64,000 bases of DNA, taken from contig JAFLTS010000015.1 of NCBI GenBank assembly GCA_022509185.1, positions 1 to 64,000 on the forward strand, read 5' to 3'. This stretch comes from Muribaculaceae bacterium. Lineage in GTDB: Bacteria > Bacteroidota > Bacteroidia > Bacteroidales > Muribaculaceae. Position numbers and translations under genes: made by a program. Below, piece by piece: positions 11,581-19,944 of this stretch. The notes under the pieces are model-generated. The model worked only from the letters and a program-made list of their open reading frames with translations. It searched no databases and was not told the origin of the DNA. Position 1 is the first letter of the stretch; every line of letters starts with the position of its first letter.

Positions 11581-12513
11581 TTAATTGATGCGAAATCTGG
11601 AAGGTTTAAGATCTAATCCGGTTTTTTCATGCAATCCAAAGAACAAATTCATAACATGAACAATATCCCCGGCCCCTCCTCTCATTCTGGCATCATTTAC
11701 TATGTCAATTCGAAGAGTATCCTGATCGGGTTTACTAAATCTTATAAGGACTTTCTGAGTACCCTCTACCTCTAAAGTTGAAAGCTCTTTCCCGGTATAG
11801 AATGAAAAATTATGATCATCATAAATTTGATCATAAATTTTTTCAATTTCATCAATTGGAAGTGCTGATTTAACCGTGATTTGGGTCTTTGCACCTCTTT
11901 CCGTTGAAGAGTCTGGTGAAATTGTGAGAGAAATATCTTTATTGAAACTATTTTGATTTAATTCAAGTTGCTCCCTTATACAATCCTTATACTTTATAGA
12001 GTCATCATGGATATCAAAAAATATATCGGAAGGCAAGTAAACCTCTATCTTTATTTCTGAATTTAATAGTAAATAACGAGCTAATGGAATTAATGCAATT
12101 AGGGTCGGTGCCACTGCAGGATTTAAGATACAGGCTATCTTAGCACCACGCACTAATGCTTTCCTGTTTATTTCAGATAATCCAATTTCAACTTCATCAA
12201 TCTTCTCCCCTTTATTTTTATAGTCTATAAAAATAAACTTTAGATTTTCATTTTCTTTTGCTAGCCTGATAAAATCATTTGAGTCCATTTCCTCATTCAA
12301 TGAAATTATCAGATCCAAGTCTTCCGAATTAATTTTATCTGTGAACGTTAAGTTGGATTCACCAATAAAACCATGATGAAAAGAAGAAAGGCTATGACCT
12401 GTAAGATTAGGGGCAACCAAAGCCCTAATATCAGTTTCAGGATGATGTATAAGAATTCTTAATAATTCCCCTGCTATCGGTTTATCAGCTCCTATAATTC
12501 CTACCTTTACCAT
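11581..12513 (-). CDS. ArgC-like protein lacking the catalytic cysteine (degenerate N-acetyl-gamma-glutamyl-phosphate reductase)
   Basis: The 310-residue protein can be followed along ArgC: VGIIGADKPIAGELLRIL (dinucleotide fold), HHPETDI, a GLSEINRKAL block, NPAVAPTLIALIPLAR, and the C-terminal RMRGGAGDIVHVMNLFFGL with TGLDLKPSRF. In active ArgC the NPAV stretch reads NPGC with the catalytic cysteine; here Val134 stands there, and the nearest cysteine is Cys128. The catalytic His block (H-x-H-x-P-E-I) is also not seen where expected. The dinucleotide glycine motif is altered (GADKPIAG). It is probably not an active reductase and may be a binding or regulatory protein. No frameshift is visible. 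Confidence 0.75.
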   Translation of the reverse strand: MVKVGIIGADKPIAGELLRILIHHPETDIRALVAPNLTGHSLSSFHHGFIGESNLTFTDKINSEDLDLIISLNEEMDSNDFIRLAKENENLKFIFIDYKNKGEKIDEVEIGLSEINRKALVRGAKIACILNPAVAPTLIALIPLARYLLLNSEIKIEVYLPSDIFFDIHDDSIKYKDCIREQLELNQNSFNKDISLTISPDSSTERGAKTQITVKSALPIDEIEKIYDQIYDDHNFSFYTGKELSTLEVEGTQKVLIRFSKPDQDTLRIDIVNDARMRGGAGDIVHVMNLFFGLHEKTGLDLKPSRFRIN

Positions 12514-12533
12514 TATATAAATTCAGAATAAAA

Positions 12534-13145
12534 TTAAATTCCGTCTTTAGATTCACTACGTCTTTCTATTTCTTGCTTAATTTTAGCCGCTTCTTCATAA
12601 TCCTCTATTTCTACGGCCTTCGTCATAGCTTCATTTAATTGTTGTATTGACATAGTTTCCAACCCCGGCTTTTTCTTAAGCTCTTGTTTATTTACTGATT
12701 CTCTTATTTTAATATTTTCACTACTTTTTTTCTCAGAAGGATCAAAACTTGCTTCCTTAATCACGTCTTCAGTTGTATAAATTGGAGCCATGGCTCTAAT
12801 GGCTAAAGCTATGGCATCTGAAGAACGAGCATCCAGAATTTTTTCATTTAACCCGTCAGTGAAATGGAGATCAGCTGCGAAAACTCCATTGGGTAACCTT
12901 TTTATAAGGACATACTGTAAAGTTATTCCGAAATCCTTTAAAGATGATATCATTATATCGTGAGTTAGAGGCCTAGGAGTTTTAATATCCTGCAGTCTGC
13001 ATTCTATTGCTTGAGCTTCAGGAAATCCTATTATTATGGGTATTCTCCTTGTTGTTCCTACCTGTTGTAATATCAAAGCATAAACCCCAGATTCAATTTG
13101 ATTATAAGTGATACCAATTAATTCAAGCCTGTATTTTTGTTCCAT
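12534..13145 (-). CDS. Bifunctional nuclease (BFN/DUF151) domain protein with UVR motif
   Basis: Residues 1-125 form the BFN/DUF151 domain (PIIIGFPEAQAIECRLQ, RPLTHDIM, RSSDAIALAIRAMAPIYTTEDV), and residues about 165-198 are a UvrB/UvrC-type UVR motif (LNEAMTKAVEIEDYEEAAKI). The linker is charged. DUF151 proteins have been described as nucleases in plants; the bacterial role is not settled. The pairing of BFN with UVR is a familiar Bacteroidota form. It sits between mnmA and the ArgC-like gene with gaps of about 20 bases. Confidence 0.88.
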   Translation of the reverse strand: MEQKYRLELIGITYNQIESGVYALILQQVGTTRRIPIIIGFPEAQAIECRLQDIKTPRPLTHDIMISSLKDFGITLQYVLIKRLPNGVFAADLHFTDGLNEKILDARSSDAIALAIRAMAPIYTTEDVIKEASFDPSEKKSSENIKIRESVNKQELKKKPGLETMSIQQLNEAMTKAVEIEDYEEAAKIKQEIERRSESKDGI

Positions 13146-13163
13146 TTTTCTTAAAATAACTTC

Positions 13164-14231
13164 CTATATAGAGATTAACGCAGAACCAAGACATTTTTTA
13201 TTATCAGAAGAATAAAAAATTGCATATTGCCCGGGAGCAATACCCTGAATTTTTTGCTCCGAAAACAATATCAAGTTATCTCCCTCGTCTTTTCTTTCCA
13301 ATCTTGCATTGTAGAACTCGGGAGTATGTCTTATTTTAAATGATAAAATGATTGAATTTTTATTGGGAAAGAAGGGATCTCCTGAAATCCAGTTTGGTTC
13401 TGTAAGATTAATAACATTTCCATATTGTAGAGGAGTATCGTATCCTTTTGACACAAAAATTATGTTATTGAGGGTATCTTTTTTCACTACAAACCATGGT
13501 CCTCCTCCCAATCCGAGGCCCTTTCTTTGTCCTATAGTATGAAACCAATAACCTGAGTGGGACCCTATAATTTTACCACTTTCAATATCAATTATTTTTC
13601 CTGGATATTCTCCTATATGTCTTTTGATAAAATCTTTATAATTAATCTTTCCTAAAAAACAGATGCCTTGAGAATCTTTTCTCGAAGCATTAGGCAATTG
13701 AGCTTCTTTTGCTATTGACCTAACTTCACTTTTAGATAACTGTCCTAAAGGAAAAAGAAGATGAGATAATTGTTGTTGATTTAATTGAGCGAGGAAATCA
13801 GTCTGATCTTTTATAGGATCTGTCGCAGTGCAGAGGTAATATTTCCCATTTTCATAACTGATAGATGCATAATGCCCGGTAGCGGTTTTGTCAAACTCTT
13901 TACCCCATCTTTCTTCAAAAAAACCAAATTTTATTATTTTATTACACATCATATCCGGGTGAGGTGTTAGTCCGGCCTTAACTGTTTTTAGGGTATACTC
14001 CATTACATAGTTCCAATATTCCTCATGAAGTGATACTTCTGTTAGAGGCAAATGATATTTGGCCGAGATTAATTTGCACATTTCTATATCTTCCTCATAG
14101 GAACATTCTCCCTCACCATTATCATTGGAAATCCTGATATAAAATAAATGAAGATCATGGCCTTCTTGATACAGTTTATGAACCACAACCGCACTATCTA
14201 CTCCTCCTGATACTAAAACTGCTATTCTCAT
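13164..14231 (-). CDS. mnmA: tRNA-specific 2-thiouridylase MnmA
   Basis: Thiolates U34 of Lys, Glu and Gln tRNAs. The PP-loop SGGVDS (residues 8-13), the first catalytic cysteine in MMCNKIIKFG (Cys96) and the second in GICFLG (Cys191) are all present, as is the C-terminal HTIGQRKGLGLGG block. Length 355 is normal. Its ATG overlaps the DoxX stop by four bases, so the two are likely coupled. Bacteroidales often carry more than one MnmA-like gene; I cannot say whether this is the main copy. Confidence 0.93.
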   Translation of the reverse strand: MRIAVLVSGGVDSAVVVHKLYQEGHDLHLFYIRISNDNGEGECSYEEDIEMCKLISAKYHLPLTEVSLHEEYWNYVMEYTLKTVKAGLTPHPDMMCNKIIKFGFFEERWGKEFDKTATGHYASISYENGKYYLCTATDPIKDQTDFLAQLNQQQLSHLLFPLGQLSKSEVRSIAKEAQLPNASRKDSQGICFLGKINYKDFIKRHIGEYPGKIIDIESGKIIGSHSGYWFHTIGQRKGLGLGGGPWFVVKKDTLNNIIFVSKGYDTPLQYGNVINLTEPNWISGDPFFPNKNSIILSFKIRHTPEFYNARLERKDEGDNLILFSEQKIQGIAPGQYAIFYSSDNKKCLGSALISI

Positions 14232-14737
14232 ACCTCTTCCAGTTCCCCTTCACTTTTATTTTCTGTATGAATAATATGTAAAGAAAGAAAATAATCCACC
14301 GATATTTTTCCCGGCCCTACGAGAAGCAAAAAGAAATATATCCCCATGAAAAGAACTGGTACATAACCGATTTGTTGCCAATCAAGTAAATAAGCTTTTT
14401 CAGCTACATAATCATGCAGTATATAATATTCAGCCAGCACCATCGATACAAAAGGTGGTATAATCATTAATCTTGTAAGAAATCCAAACATTATGAAAGT
14501 GGAGCATACGATTTCGATACATATCATAACTATGAGAGTAGCATGACTTGTCATCCCGATTACTCCTGGAAACACTTCTTTTAAAATATCGAAATTACTA
14601 ATCTGCCTTACTCCAAATTGCATTAACATTATTCCTATAAAAAGTCGAAGAAATAGTCTTCCCATATTGGCATAGGAATAACCCGTAAAACGGAAATAAT
14701 ACCTTTTAATGTATCCTGACAGACTTGAAGTTCTCAT
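14228..14737 (-). CDS. DoxX family membrane protein
   Basis: A 169-residue integral membrane protein with about four hydrophobic helices (RLFLRLFIGIMLM, ATLIVMICIEIVCSTF, MIIPPFVSMVLAEYY, VPVLFMGIYFFLLLVG). The G-x-x-x-x-x-G-x-R-Q style helix and overall size fit DoxX. DoxX-like proteins are linked to quinone or thiol redox chemistry at the membrane, but no role can be fixed here. It lies four bases behind the DUF5106 gene and overlaps mnmA. Confidence 0.75.
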   Translation of the reverse strand: MRTSSLSGYIKRYYFRFTGYSYANMGRLFLRLFIGIMLMQFGVRQISNFDILKEVFPGVIGMTSHATLIVMICIEIVCSTFIMFGFLTRLMIIPPFVSMVLAEYYILHDYVAEKAYLLDWQQIGYVPVLFMGIYFFLLLVGPGKISVDYFLSLHIIHTENKSEGELEEV

Positions 14738-14741
14738 ATGA

Positions 14742-15635
14742 TTAATTTACAAGATTCAAAGCTTTTTCCACAGCATCCCCGATACTTATAGTTTTGTTAA
14801 CAATTTTACCATCAGCACCTATTAAATAAACTGAGGGATTAATGCGGATATCATAAGTCTTTCTAATTTCAGGAGAAATACCAAGAGTCCATTTTTTATT
14901 ATAATTTGATATTTCTTCCTGCCAATTATCCTTATATTCAGGGATTATATATAAAACATTTAATTTTCCTTTTTCCAATAACTCCGTTAATTTAAAATTA
15001 GAGTCCATTTTCAATCTGGAAAGCCTCCAGTCAGTATCATCAGGCCATCCGAATATCAGAAGGGTAGGAGTAGACATTGAAAAATAATTCTTGGTTTCTC
15101 CATTTTTATCAATAAATTCAAAAGAAGGAGCCGCATTTCCCACAGCAGACATTCTTAGTGCTTTCGCTTGATCAATGTATTTTGTCTTACGTGAAATATT
15201 CAGTTTTTTATTTTTCTCTACTGCATCCAGAAATTTCAAATATATATAATCTGACCAGATCTCAGCTCTGGGTCCGTAAAGATTCTCTTCAGCAGCTTTT
15301 GTAAACTGCATTAATAATATAGGATTCCCTGAGATCTGTTTTATTAAAATATTTAAAGATTGTTCATTTTCTTTTTCAACGGAATATTGGAGGGCTGAAA
15401 CATAAACTTGAAAAGCATCATTTAGAGCGTGTTGATCAACGGCTGTTTTTTGTTTGAAATTAAAATTATCCCAAAAATGTTTCACTAAAAAAGAGCATCT
15501 TTCCTCTAAAGATTCCATCTCTTCCGGTGCAACGGGGTACTCAAAAAGAGGTTGTATTTCCAGATATTTCTGAGAAAATAAATGAAAAGGAGAGAAAGAA
15601 ATAAATAATAAGCAAAATATCAGAATTTTTTTCAT
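14742..15635 (-). CDS. Exported DUF5106/thioredoxin-like protein without CxxC
   Basis: I use the ATG at 15635, which gives a clean signal peptide (MKKILIFCLLFISFSPFHLFS) and starts 13 bases after the previous stop. Residues about 25-165 are helical and match DUF5106; the remainder is a thioredoxin-like fold (APSFEFIDKNGE, TLLIFGWPDDTDWR, LNVLYIIPEYKD, RINPSVYLIGADGKIV). The active-site CxxC is replaced by D-T-D-W, so it should not do thiol-disulfide exchange. It is probably periplasmic or surface associated. Confidence 0.78.
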   Translation of the reverse strand: MKKILIFCLLFISFSPFHLFSQKYLEIQPLFEYPVAPEEMESLEERCSFLVKHFWDNFNFKQKTAVDQHALNDAFQVYVSALQYSVEKENEQSLNILIKQISGNPILLMQFTKAAEENLYGPRAEIWSDYIYLKFLDAVEKNKKLNISRKTKYIDQAKALRMSAVGNAAPSFEFIDKNGETKNYFSMSTPTLLIFGWPDDTDWRLSRLKMDSNFKLTELLEKGKLNVLYIIPEYKDNWQEEISNYNKKWTLGISPEIRKTYDIRINPSVYLIGADGKIVNKTISIGDAVEKALNLVN

Positions 15636-15648
15636 TATTCTTAATTTA

Positions 15649-16506
15649 TCAATGAAAGCCAAACTTCTTATAATAATATTTTTCTAATTCCGGCATCGGA
15701 TCTTTTATTATATTGCTAATCACTATATTATTATTTTTAGCAACCTCTCTTATAAAAATATTGAAATAAAAGGCTATTGAGCCAGCAAAAGATACCGGAA
15801 CTTCATATCCTGTTTTATATGGAAGAATATTTTTTTTAAAAAAAGACTCAAACTCTTCCAAAATCAAATTTGAAATAGATGTATTATCGGAATTTCTTAA
15901 TATAAATGGGGCAAAAGAAGCCAGGAAAGCCGAGGGCACAGGTTGTCTATAAACTCTTTCTATTATTTCCTCTATTGAAAAAGGAAACTCCCTATGAAAA
16001 GACTTTATTACTTCATGGGGTAATTGTTTTTTATAAACATAGGTAATCAATCTTTTCCCCAGAGAAGCACCGGAACCTTCATCTCCCAGGATAAAACCTA
16101 ATGAAGGGATTTTATCAGTTATTTTACCATTTTCAAATAAACAAGTATTAGATCCTGTTCCAAGAATTGCTGCAATACCATTACCATCATGATATAATGC
16201 CTTTGCAATCCCCAGCATATCAGAGTTTACATGAATCTGATCTGAATATAAAACAGATTTTAGAATATTTTGAATAATATTTTTTTGTTTTTCATCCAGA
16301 CACCCAGCACCATAATAATAAATTGCTTCAAATTGTTTTTTATTAATCTTGGCAACAGTATTTTCAATAATATGGGAAATCAATTCGGATGGAGCCAACA
16401 ATGGATTAATACCTTCAGATTTCCATCTTTCGATTTTCCCCGTCTCTTCAATTACAGACCAGTCTGTTTTGCTTGATCCGGCATCAATTACAAGAAGTTT
16501 TCTCAT
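15649..16506 (-). CDS. BadF/BadG/BcrA/BcrD-type ATPase, probable N-acetylglucosamine or glucosamine kinase
   Basis: ASKHA-fold sugar kinase. The start at 16506 gives MRKLLVIDAGSSKTDW, the first phosphate loop; AAILGTGSNTCLF, GFILGDEGSGASLGKRL and VSFAGSIAFYF are the other family blocks. Length is 285 residues. Relatives phosphorylate GlcNAc or glucosamine recovered from peptidoglycan or chitin; the substrate here is inferred, since no murQ or nag genes are nearby. A strong housekeeping promoter lies just upstream, so it may open the long minus-strand run. Confidence 0.8.
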   Translation of the reverse strand: MRKLLVIDAGSSKTDWSVIEETGKIERWKSEGINPLLAPSELISHIIENTVAKINKKQFEAIYYYGAGCLDEKQKNIIQNILKSVLYSDQIHVNSDMLGIAKALYHDGNGIAAILGTGSNTCLFENGKITDKIPSLGFILGDEGSGASLGKRLITYVYKKQLPHEVIKSFHREFPFSIEEIIERVYRQPVPSAFLASFAPFILRNSDNTSISNLILEEFESFFKKNILPYKTGYEVPVSFAGSIAFYFNIFIREVAKNNNIVISNIIKDPMPELEKYYYKKFGFH

Positions 16507-16556
16507 GCAATTACTAATCGTAATGGAAAAATGTTTTGTATAAATAATTAAAGATA

Positions 16557-16587
16557 CAAATTTAATACTAATCTTAAAGATATGCAA
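16557..16587 (-). promoter_or_regulatory. Promoter of the BadF kinase and downstream run
   Basis: On the minus strand TTG (inside CTTTGC, 16587-16585), a 20-base spacer, and TAAATTTG (16564-16557). It falls in the gap between crcB and the kinase and has exact Bacteroidota spacing. Confidence 0.7.
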
Positions 16588-16590
16588 AGA

Positions 16591-16965
16591 TTAACGAGTC
16601 AGTAATAGCCCTAATGCCATAGCTAAAACTCCTACTACAACACTACAAATTATGTATATTACAGGATAAAGAAAACCCATCTGCTGACCCATATACAAGG
16701 ATTCGAAAGAAAAAGTAGAAAATGTTGTAAATCCTCCACAAAAACCTACAATAATGGCAGCATTAATCCGAGGATCTATTAAATTATGCTTTTGAATTGT
16801 TCCTAAAATCAATCCCATTATAAGGCATCCAATTATATTTACTGTAAAAGTTGCCAGGGGAAGGAGATTCTGTTTCCAATAACTAAGGAAGCATTGATTT
16901 GTTAAGTATCTGCAACAGGTTCCAACGAAACCTCCGGCACCTGCAATTAGCATCAATTTAAACAT
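16591..16965 (-). CDS. crcB: Fluoride ion channel CrcB/Fluc
   Basis: A 124-residue membrane protein with four hydrophobic helices. It has the Fluc landmarks GGFVGTCCRY near the N terminus, TFTVNIIGCLIMG (the pore asparagine) and the signature GFCGGFTTFSTFSFES. Two such chains form the dual-topology channel that exports fluoride. I see no fluoride riboswitch upstream: the short gap is filled by the terminator of the sigma-factor gene. Confidence 0.95.
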   Translation of the reverse strand: MFKLMLIAGAGGFVGTCCRYLTNQCFLSYWKQNLLPLATFTVNIIGCLIMGLILGTIQKHNLIDPRINAAIIVGFCGGFTTFSTFSFESLYMGQQMGFLYPVIYIICSVVVGVLAMALGLLLTR

Positions 16966-16991
16966 TTTTCAAGATTTATGCTCAAAATTAC

Positions 16992-17014
16992 AAAAAAAGC
17001 CGGCTAATGCCGGC
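16992..17014 (-). terminator. Terminator of the ECF sigma gene
   Basis: On the minus strand GCCGGC, loop ATTA, GCCGGC, then seven T. It follows the sigma gene by about 25 bases and separates it from crcB. Confidence 0.85.
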
Positions 17015-17039
17015 ATTGTTAATATTAAAAGTAATTTAA

Positions 17040-17546
17040 TTATCTAAAATCTTGAAGTTGATCGCGAAGGCGTTTACGTGCAAAGAAAATACGACTTTTA
17101 ACTGTGCCAAGTGGTAAACCCATTTTATCGGCTATTTCATTATATTTATATCCTGCAACATACATATTAAACGGGATACGATAATCATCTGAAAAGCCTT
17201 CGAGTGCATGGGTTATTTCTTTAACTGCAAACGATCCTTCAGGAGAAGCTAAACCGGAATCCTGAGATATGTTTAAATGATACAGATCTTCAGTTTGATC
17301 AATAACAGTGGCTTTTCTAACAGTTTGACGATAATTATTAATAAATATATTCCTCATTATCGTGAAAATCCACCCTTTAAAGTTTACATTATCAACATAT
17401 TTTTCTTCATTATCTAATGCTTTAAGAGTAGTATCCTGCAGTAAATCACGTGCCTGATCTTTATCTGTAGTAAGTTGATACGCAAAACTTAATAAATTTG
17501 ACTGAAGTCCTAATACTCTTTCTTTAAATGTTTCGTTAGTTTTCAT
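17040..17546 (-). CDS. ECF RNA polymerase sigma factor
   Basis: A 168-residue sigma-70-family factor. Region 2 spans about residues 15-85 (LLSFAYQLTTDKDQARDLLQDTTLKAL, FKGWIFTIMRNIFINNYRQ), and region 4 spans about 105-165 with the helix-turn-helix KYNEIADKMGLPLGTVKSRIFFARK. No anti-sigma gene is next to it: crcB follows and the helicase gene lies divergently. The upstream GGAAC/GTCG boxes suggest that it transcribes itself. Its regulon is unknown from this sequence. Confidence 0.92.
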   Translation of the reverse strand: MKTNETFKERVLGLQSNLLSFAYQLTTDKDQARDLLQDTTLKALDNEEKYVDNVNFKGWIFTIMRNIFINNYRQTVRKATVIDQTEDLYHLNISQDSGLASPEGSFAVKEITHALEGFSDDYRIPFNMYVAGYKYNEIADKMGLPLGTVKSRIFFARKRLRDQLQDFR

Positions 17547-17579
17547 TGCTGTTGAATTTAATTGTTTTTAAACATATAA

Positions 17580-17603
17580 CGACACGTGTTTCAAAAATGT
17601 TCC
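17580..17603 (-). promoter_or_regulatory. Candidate ECF-type promoter before the sigma gene
   Basis: On the minus strand GGAAC (17603-17599) is separated by 15 bases from GTCG (17583-17580), with GTTATAT following. GGAAC-N15/16-CGTC-like pairs are the general pattern of ECF promoters. The ATG lies about 34 bases downstream. Autoregulation is an inference. Confidence 0.5.
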
Positions 17604-17735
17604 GGGAATAGAGATATTTAAATGTTAAAAAATGCTAAACAAAGACAATTCACAGATTTCTAGCATTTTACAACGGTTCAGACTGTATATTTTTTTGAAT
17701 TTTCTTATTATAAGAAATAAATAATTGGTTTTGTT

Positions 17736-17743
17736 TAATTTTG
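17736..17743 (+). promoter_or_regulatory. Minus-7 element of the helicase gene
   Basis: TAATTTTG fits TAnnTTTG and lies 17 bases before the ATG, implying a very short leader. I see no matching TTG box at the usual distance. Confidence 0.45.
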
Positions 17744-17759
17744 CATAAAGAACAAAAAA

Positions 17760-18998
17760 ATGACTTTTGAAGAGATACTTACAAATGACGATCTTTTAGA
17801 TGCTATATATGACATGCATTATGATAAATGCACTCCTATTCAAGAAAAAGCTATTCCGGAAGCTTTGAAGGGAAAAGACATAATGGCAATGGCACAAACC
17901 GGAACCGGTAAAACAGCTGCTTATCTTCTTCCCGTGATTGAAATGTTGATTAATGACGATTATCCTCAGGATAGAGTGAATTGTGTAATAATGGCTCCTA
18001 CTCGGGAATTGGCTCAACAGATAGACCGATTGTTGGAAGGATTTTCTTATTATTTGCCCATTACATCTTTACCCATATATGGAGGAACAGATGGAAAAAC
18101 ATATGTCCAACAGCGGAAAGGATTGAAAAATGGGGCTGATATTGTTATTGCCACTCCAGGAAGGTTATTGTCTCATATAAACATGGGTTACGTTGATCTT
18201 TCTAAGGTATCATTCTTTATATTGGATGAAGCGGACAGAATGTTGGATATGGGCTTTCTTGATGATATCATGAATATAATAGGTAAACTCCCTATAAAAA
18301 GACAAACAATGATGTTTTCGGCTACCATGCCTGATAATATTAAGAAACTTGCCAATAAAATTCTTAATAAACCTTCGTTGATTCAACTCGCTGTGTCCAA
18401 ACCAGCCGAGAAAATCAATCAATTAGCTTATGTATGCTTTGAAAGACAGAAGGCTTCCTTATTGAAATCTATTTTTGAAAAAGAAACTCCTCTAAAGGCT
18501 ATAGTTTTTGCGAGTTCCAAATTAAAAGTAAAAGAACTTTCTAAAACCCTGAGGAATAAAAAATACCAAGTAGAAGAAATGCATTCCGATCTTAATCAGA
18601 ATGAACGAGATAATGTGATGTTAGATTTTAAATCAGGTAGAATTAATGTTATAATTGCTACTGATATTCTTTCCCGGGGTATTGATATAGACAATATTGA
18701 AACAGTAATAAATTATGACGTACCAAGGGATCAGGAAGAATATGTGCATAGAATAGGTAGGACTGCACGAGCTGATAAAGAAGGTACCGGGATCACTTTT
18801 GTTAATGAAAAAGAGATACGAAAATTTAAATCAATAGAGAAATTTCTTGGTAAAGAGATAATTAAATGTAACCTTCCGGATGGTATGGAACCAGGACCAG
18901 AATATGAGGTATCAGAAAAAAAGAATAAAAATCCAAGAAAATTTAATAAAAAGAGATACAATTCTGGTGTTAAAAAGAACCAGAAACTTAATCCTTAA
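17760..18998 (+). CDS. DEAD-box ATP-dependent RNA helicase
   Basis: RNA helicase of 412 residues with all core motifs: Q motif (CTPIQEKAIP), Walker A AQTGTGKT, PTRELAQQ, TPGRLL, DEADRMLDMGF, SAT, IVFASSK, ATDILSRGIDI and HRIGRTAR. The tail is short and basic (residues about 385-412), as in RhlE-like proteins. Members help ribosome assembly and RNA turnover, often in the cold. It is convergent with the BASS transporter gene, with one base between the two stops and no terminator in the gap. Confidence 0.93.
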   Translation: MTFEEILTNDDLLDAIYDMHYDKCTPIQEKAIPEALKGKDIMAMAQTGTGKTAAYLLPVIEMLINDDYPQDRVNCVIMAPTRELAQQIDRLLEGFSYYLPITSLPIYGGTDGKTYVQQRKGLKNGADIVIATPGRLLSHINMGYVDLSKVSFFILDEADRMLDMGFLDDIMNIIGKLPIKRQTMMFSATMPDNIKKLANKILNKPSLIQLAVSKPAEKINQLAYVCFERQKASLLKSIFEKETPLKAIVFASSKLKVKELSKTLRNKKYQVEEMHSDLNQNERDNVMLDFKSGRINVIIATDILSRGIDIDNIETVINYDVPRDQEEYVHRIGRTARADKEGTGITFVNEKEIRKFKSIEKFLGKEIIKCNLPDGMEPGPEYEVSEKKNKNPRKFNKKRYNSGVKKNQKLNP

Positions 18999-18999
18999 A

Positions 19000-19932
19000 T
19001 CAGTTTGATACTGAAGAAAGAACATTTATTCGTGACTGATGACGCATCAATTGCCATGAATTAATAATATTTTGCCAAGCTACATAAGCAGCCGGTGCTA
19101 TTGAAGATAAAGGATTCAAATAAGCGAGGGCTAACCAGACCGCAAGCACAGTGTTTTTTTGTCCTAAAGACTGTCCACCACTTACTTTATCTCCAAAATG
19201 TCCTCCTATTTCTCTACCACATTTGAATTGAATCAAACATGCTGCCAAGGCCCCTAAAGCCAACATTACCATTGTTCCGGTGCTTTCCGGAGTCCAGTTC
19301 CGGATTGCGAAACTGGTACAACTTCCTACTACAATGAAAAGCGATATGACCCAGCAATAAAATGACAATTGCTGCATATTTACCACTTTTTTATGAAGGG
19401 AAGGTGTGAATTTACGCATGGCCATGGCTAATGCTAAAGGCATTAAAATCAAAGGGAAGACTTGTTTCAATATCAAGAGGAATGAAGAAGCAAATGTCAT
19501 TTCTGGATGATCTCCGATAGCTGCTAAAATTAATGGTCCAACAAAAGCTACAAAAGTATTACAAATGAGACTGAATGTGGCCACTTTAGAAATACTTCCT
19601 CCTAACATCGACGTGATAACCGGTGCCGCTGTAGCGGTTGGAATAAAAAAACATATGAAAACTCCTTCTGCAAGAGTCCGGTTCCACAAAAAAATGGAAA
19701 GGTATACAATACATGCTAATATAACCTGAACTCCTAATAGCCATAAATCAAATTTTCCGGGTTTAAAATCATGGGGTGTTAATTTGCAATAAGTTATAAA
19801 AAGCATTATAAAAATGAGATAAGGAGATAAGAAAGTTATATAATCCATCCAAGGATAAAAAATAGCCCCAAACACCATGGCTAAGGGCATCATAATAGTC
19901 TTTAAATTAGATCTTTTAATTGCAAATTTCAT
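19000..19932 (-). CDS. Bile acid:sodium symporter (BASS) family transporter
   Basis: A 310-residue membrane protein with eight to ten hydrophobic segments. The blocks FFIPTATAAPVITSMLGG and SGGQSLGQKNTVLAVWLALAYLNP resemble the paired crossover motifs of BASS-type transporters. The substrate cannot be read from sequence; the name is historical and bile acids are only one possibility. It lies 12 bases after mtnN on the same strand. Confidence 0.72.
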   Translation of the reverse strand: MKFAIKRSNLKTIMMPLAMVFGAIFYPWMDYITFLSPYLIFIMLFITYCKLTPHDFKPGKFDLWLLGVQVILACIVYLSIFLWNRTLAEGVFICFFIPTATAAPVITSMLGGSISKVATFSLICNTFVAFVGPLILAAIGDHPEMTFASSFLLILKQVFPLILMPLALAMAMRKFTPSLHKKVVNMQQLSFYCWVISLFIVVGSCTSFAIRNWTPESTGTMVMLALGALAACLIQFKCGREIGGHFGDKVSGGQSLGQKNTVLAVWLALAYLNPLSSIAPAAYVAWQNIINSWQLMRHQSRINVLSSVSN

Positions 19933-19944
19933 TTCTACTTTCCT

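Noticed and set aside
16966-17039. Fluoride riboswitch before crcB
   Set aside because: The gap is only 74 bases and is filled by the sigma-gene terminator; I see none of the conserved fluoride-aptamer sequence.
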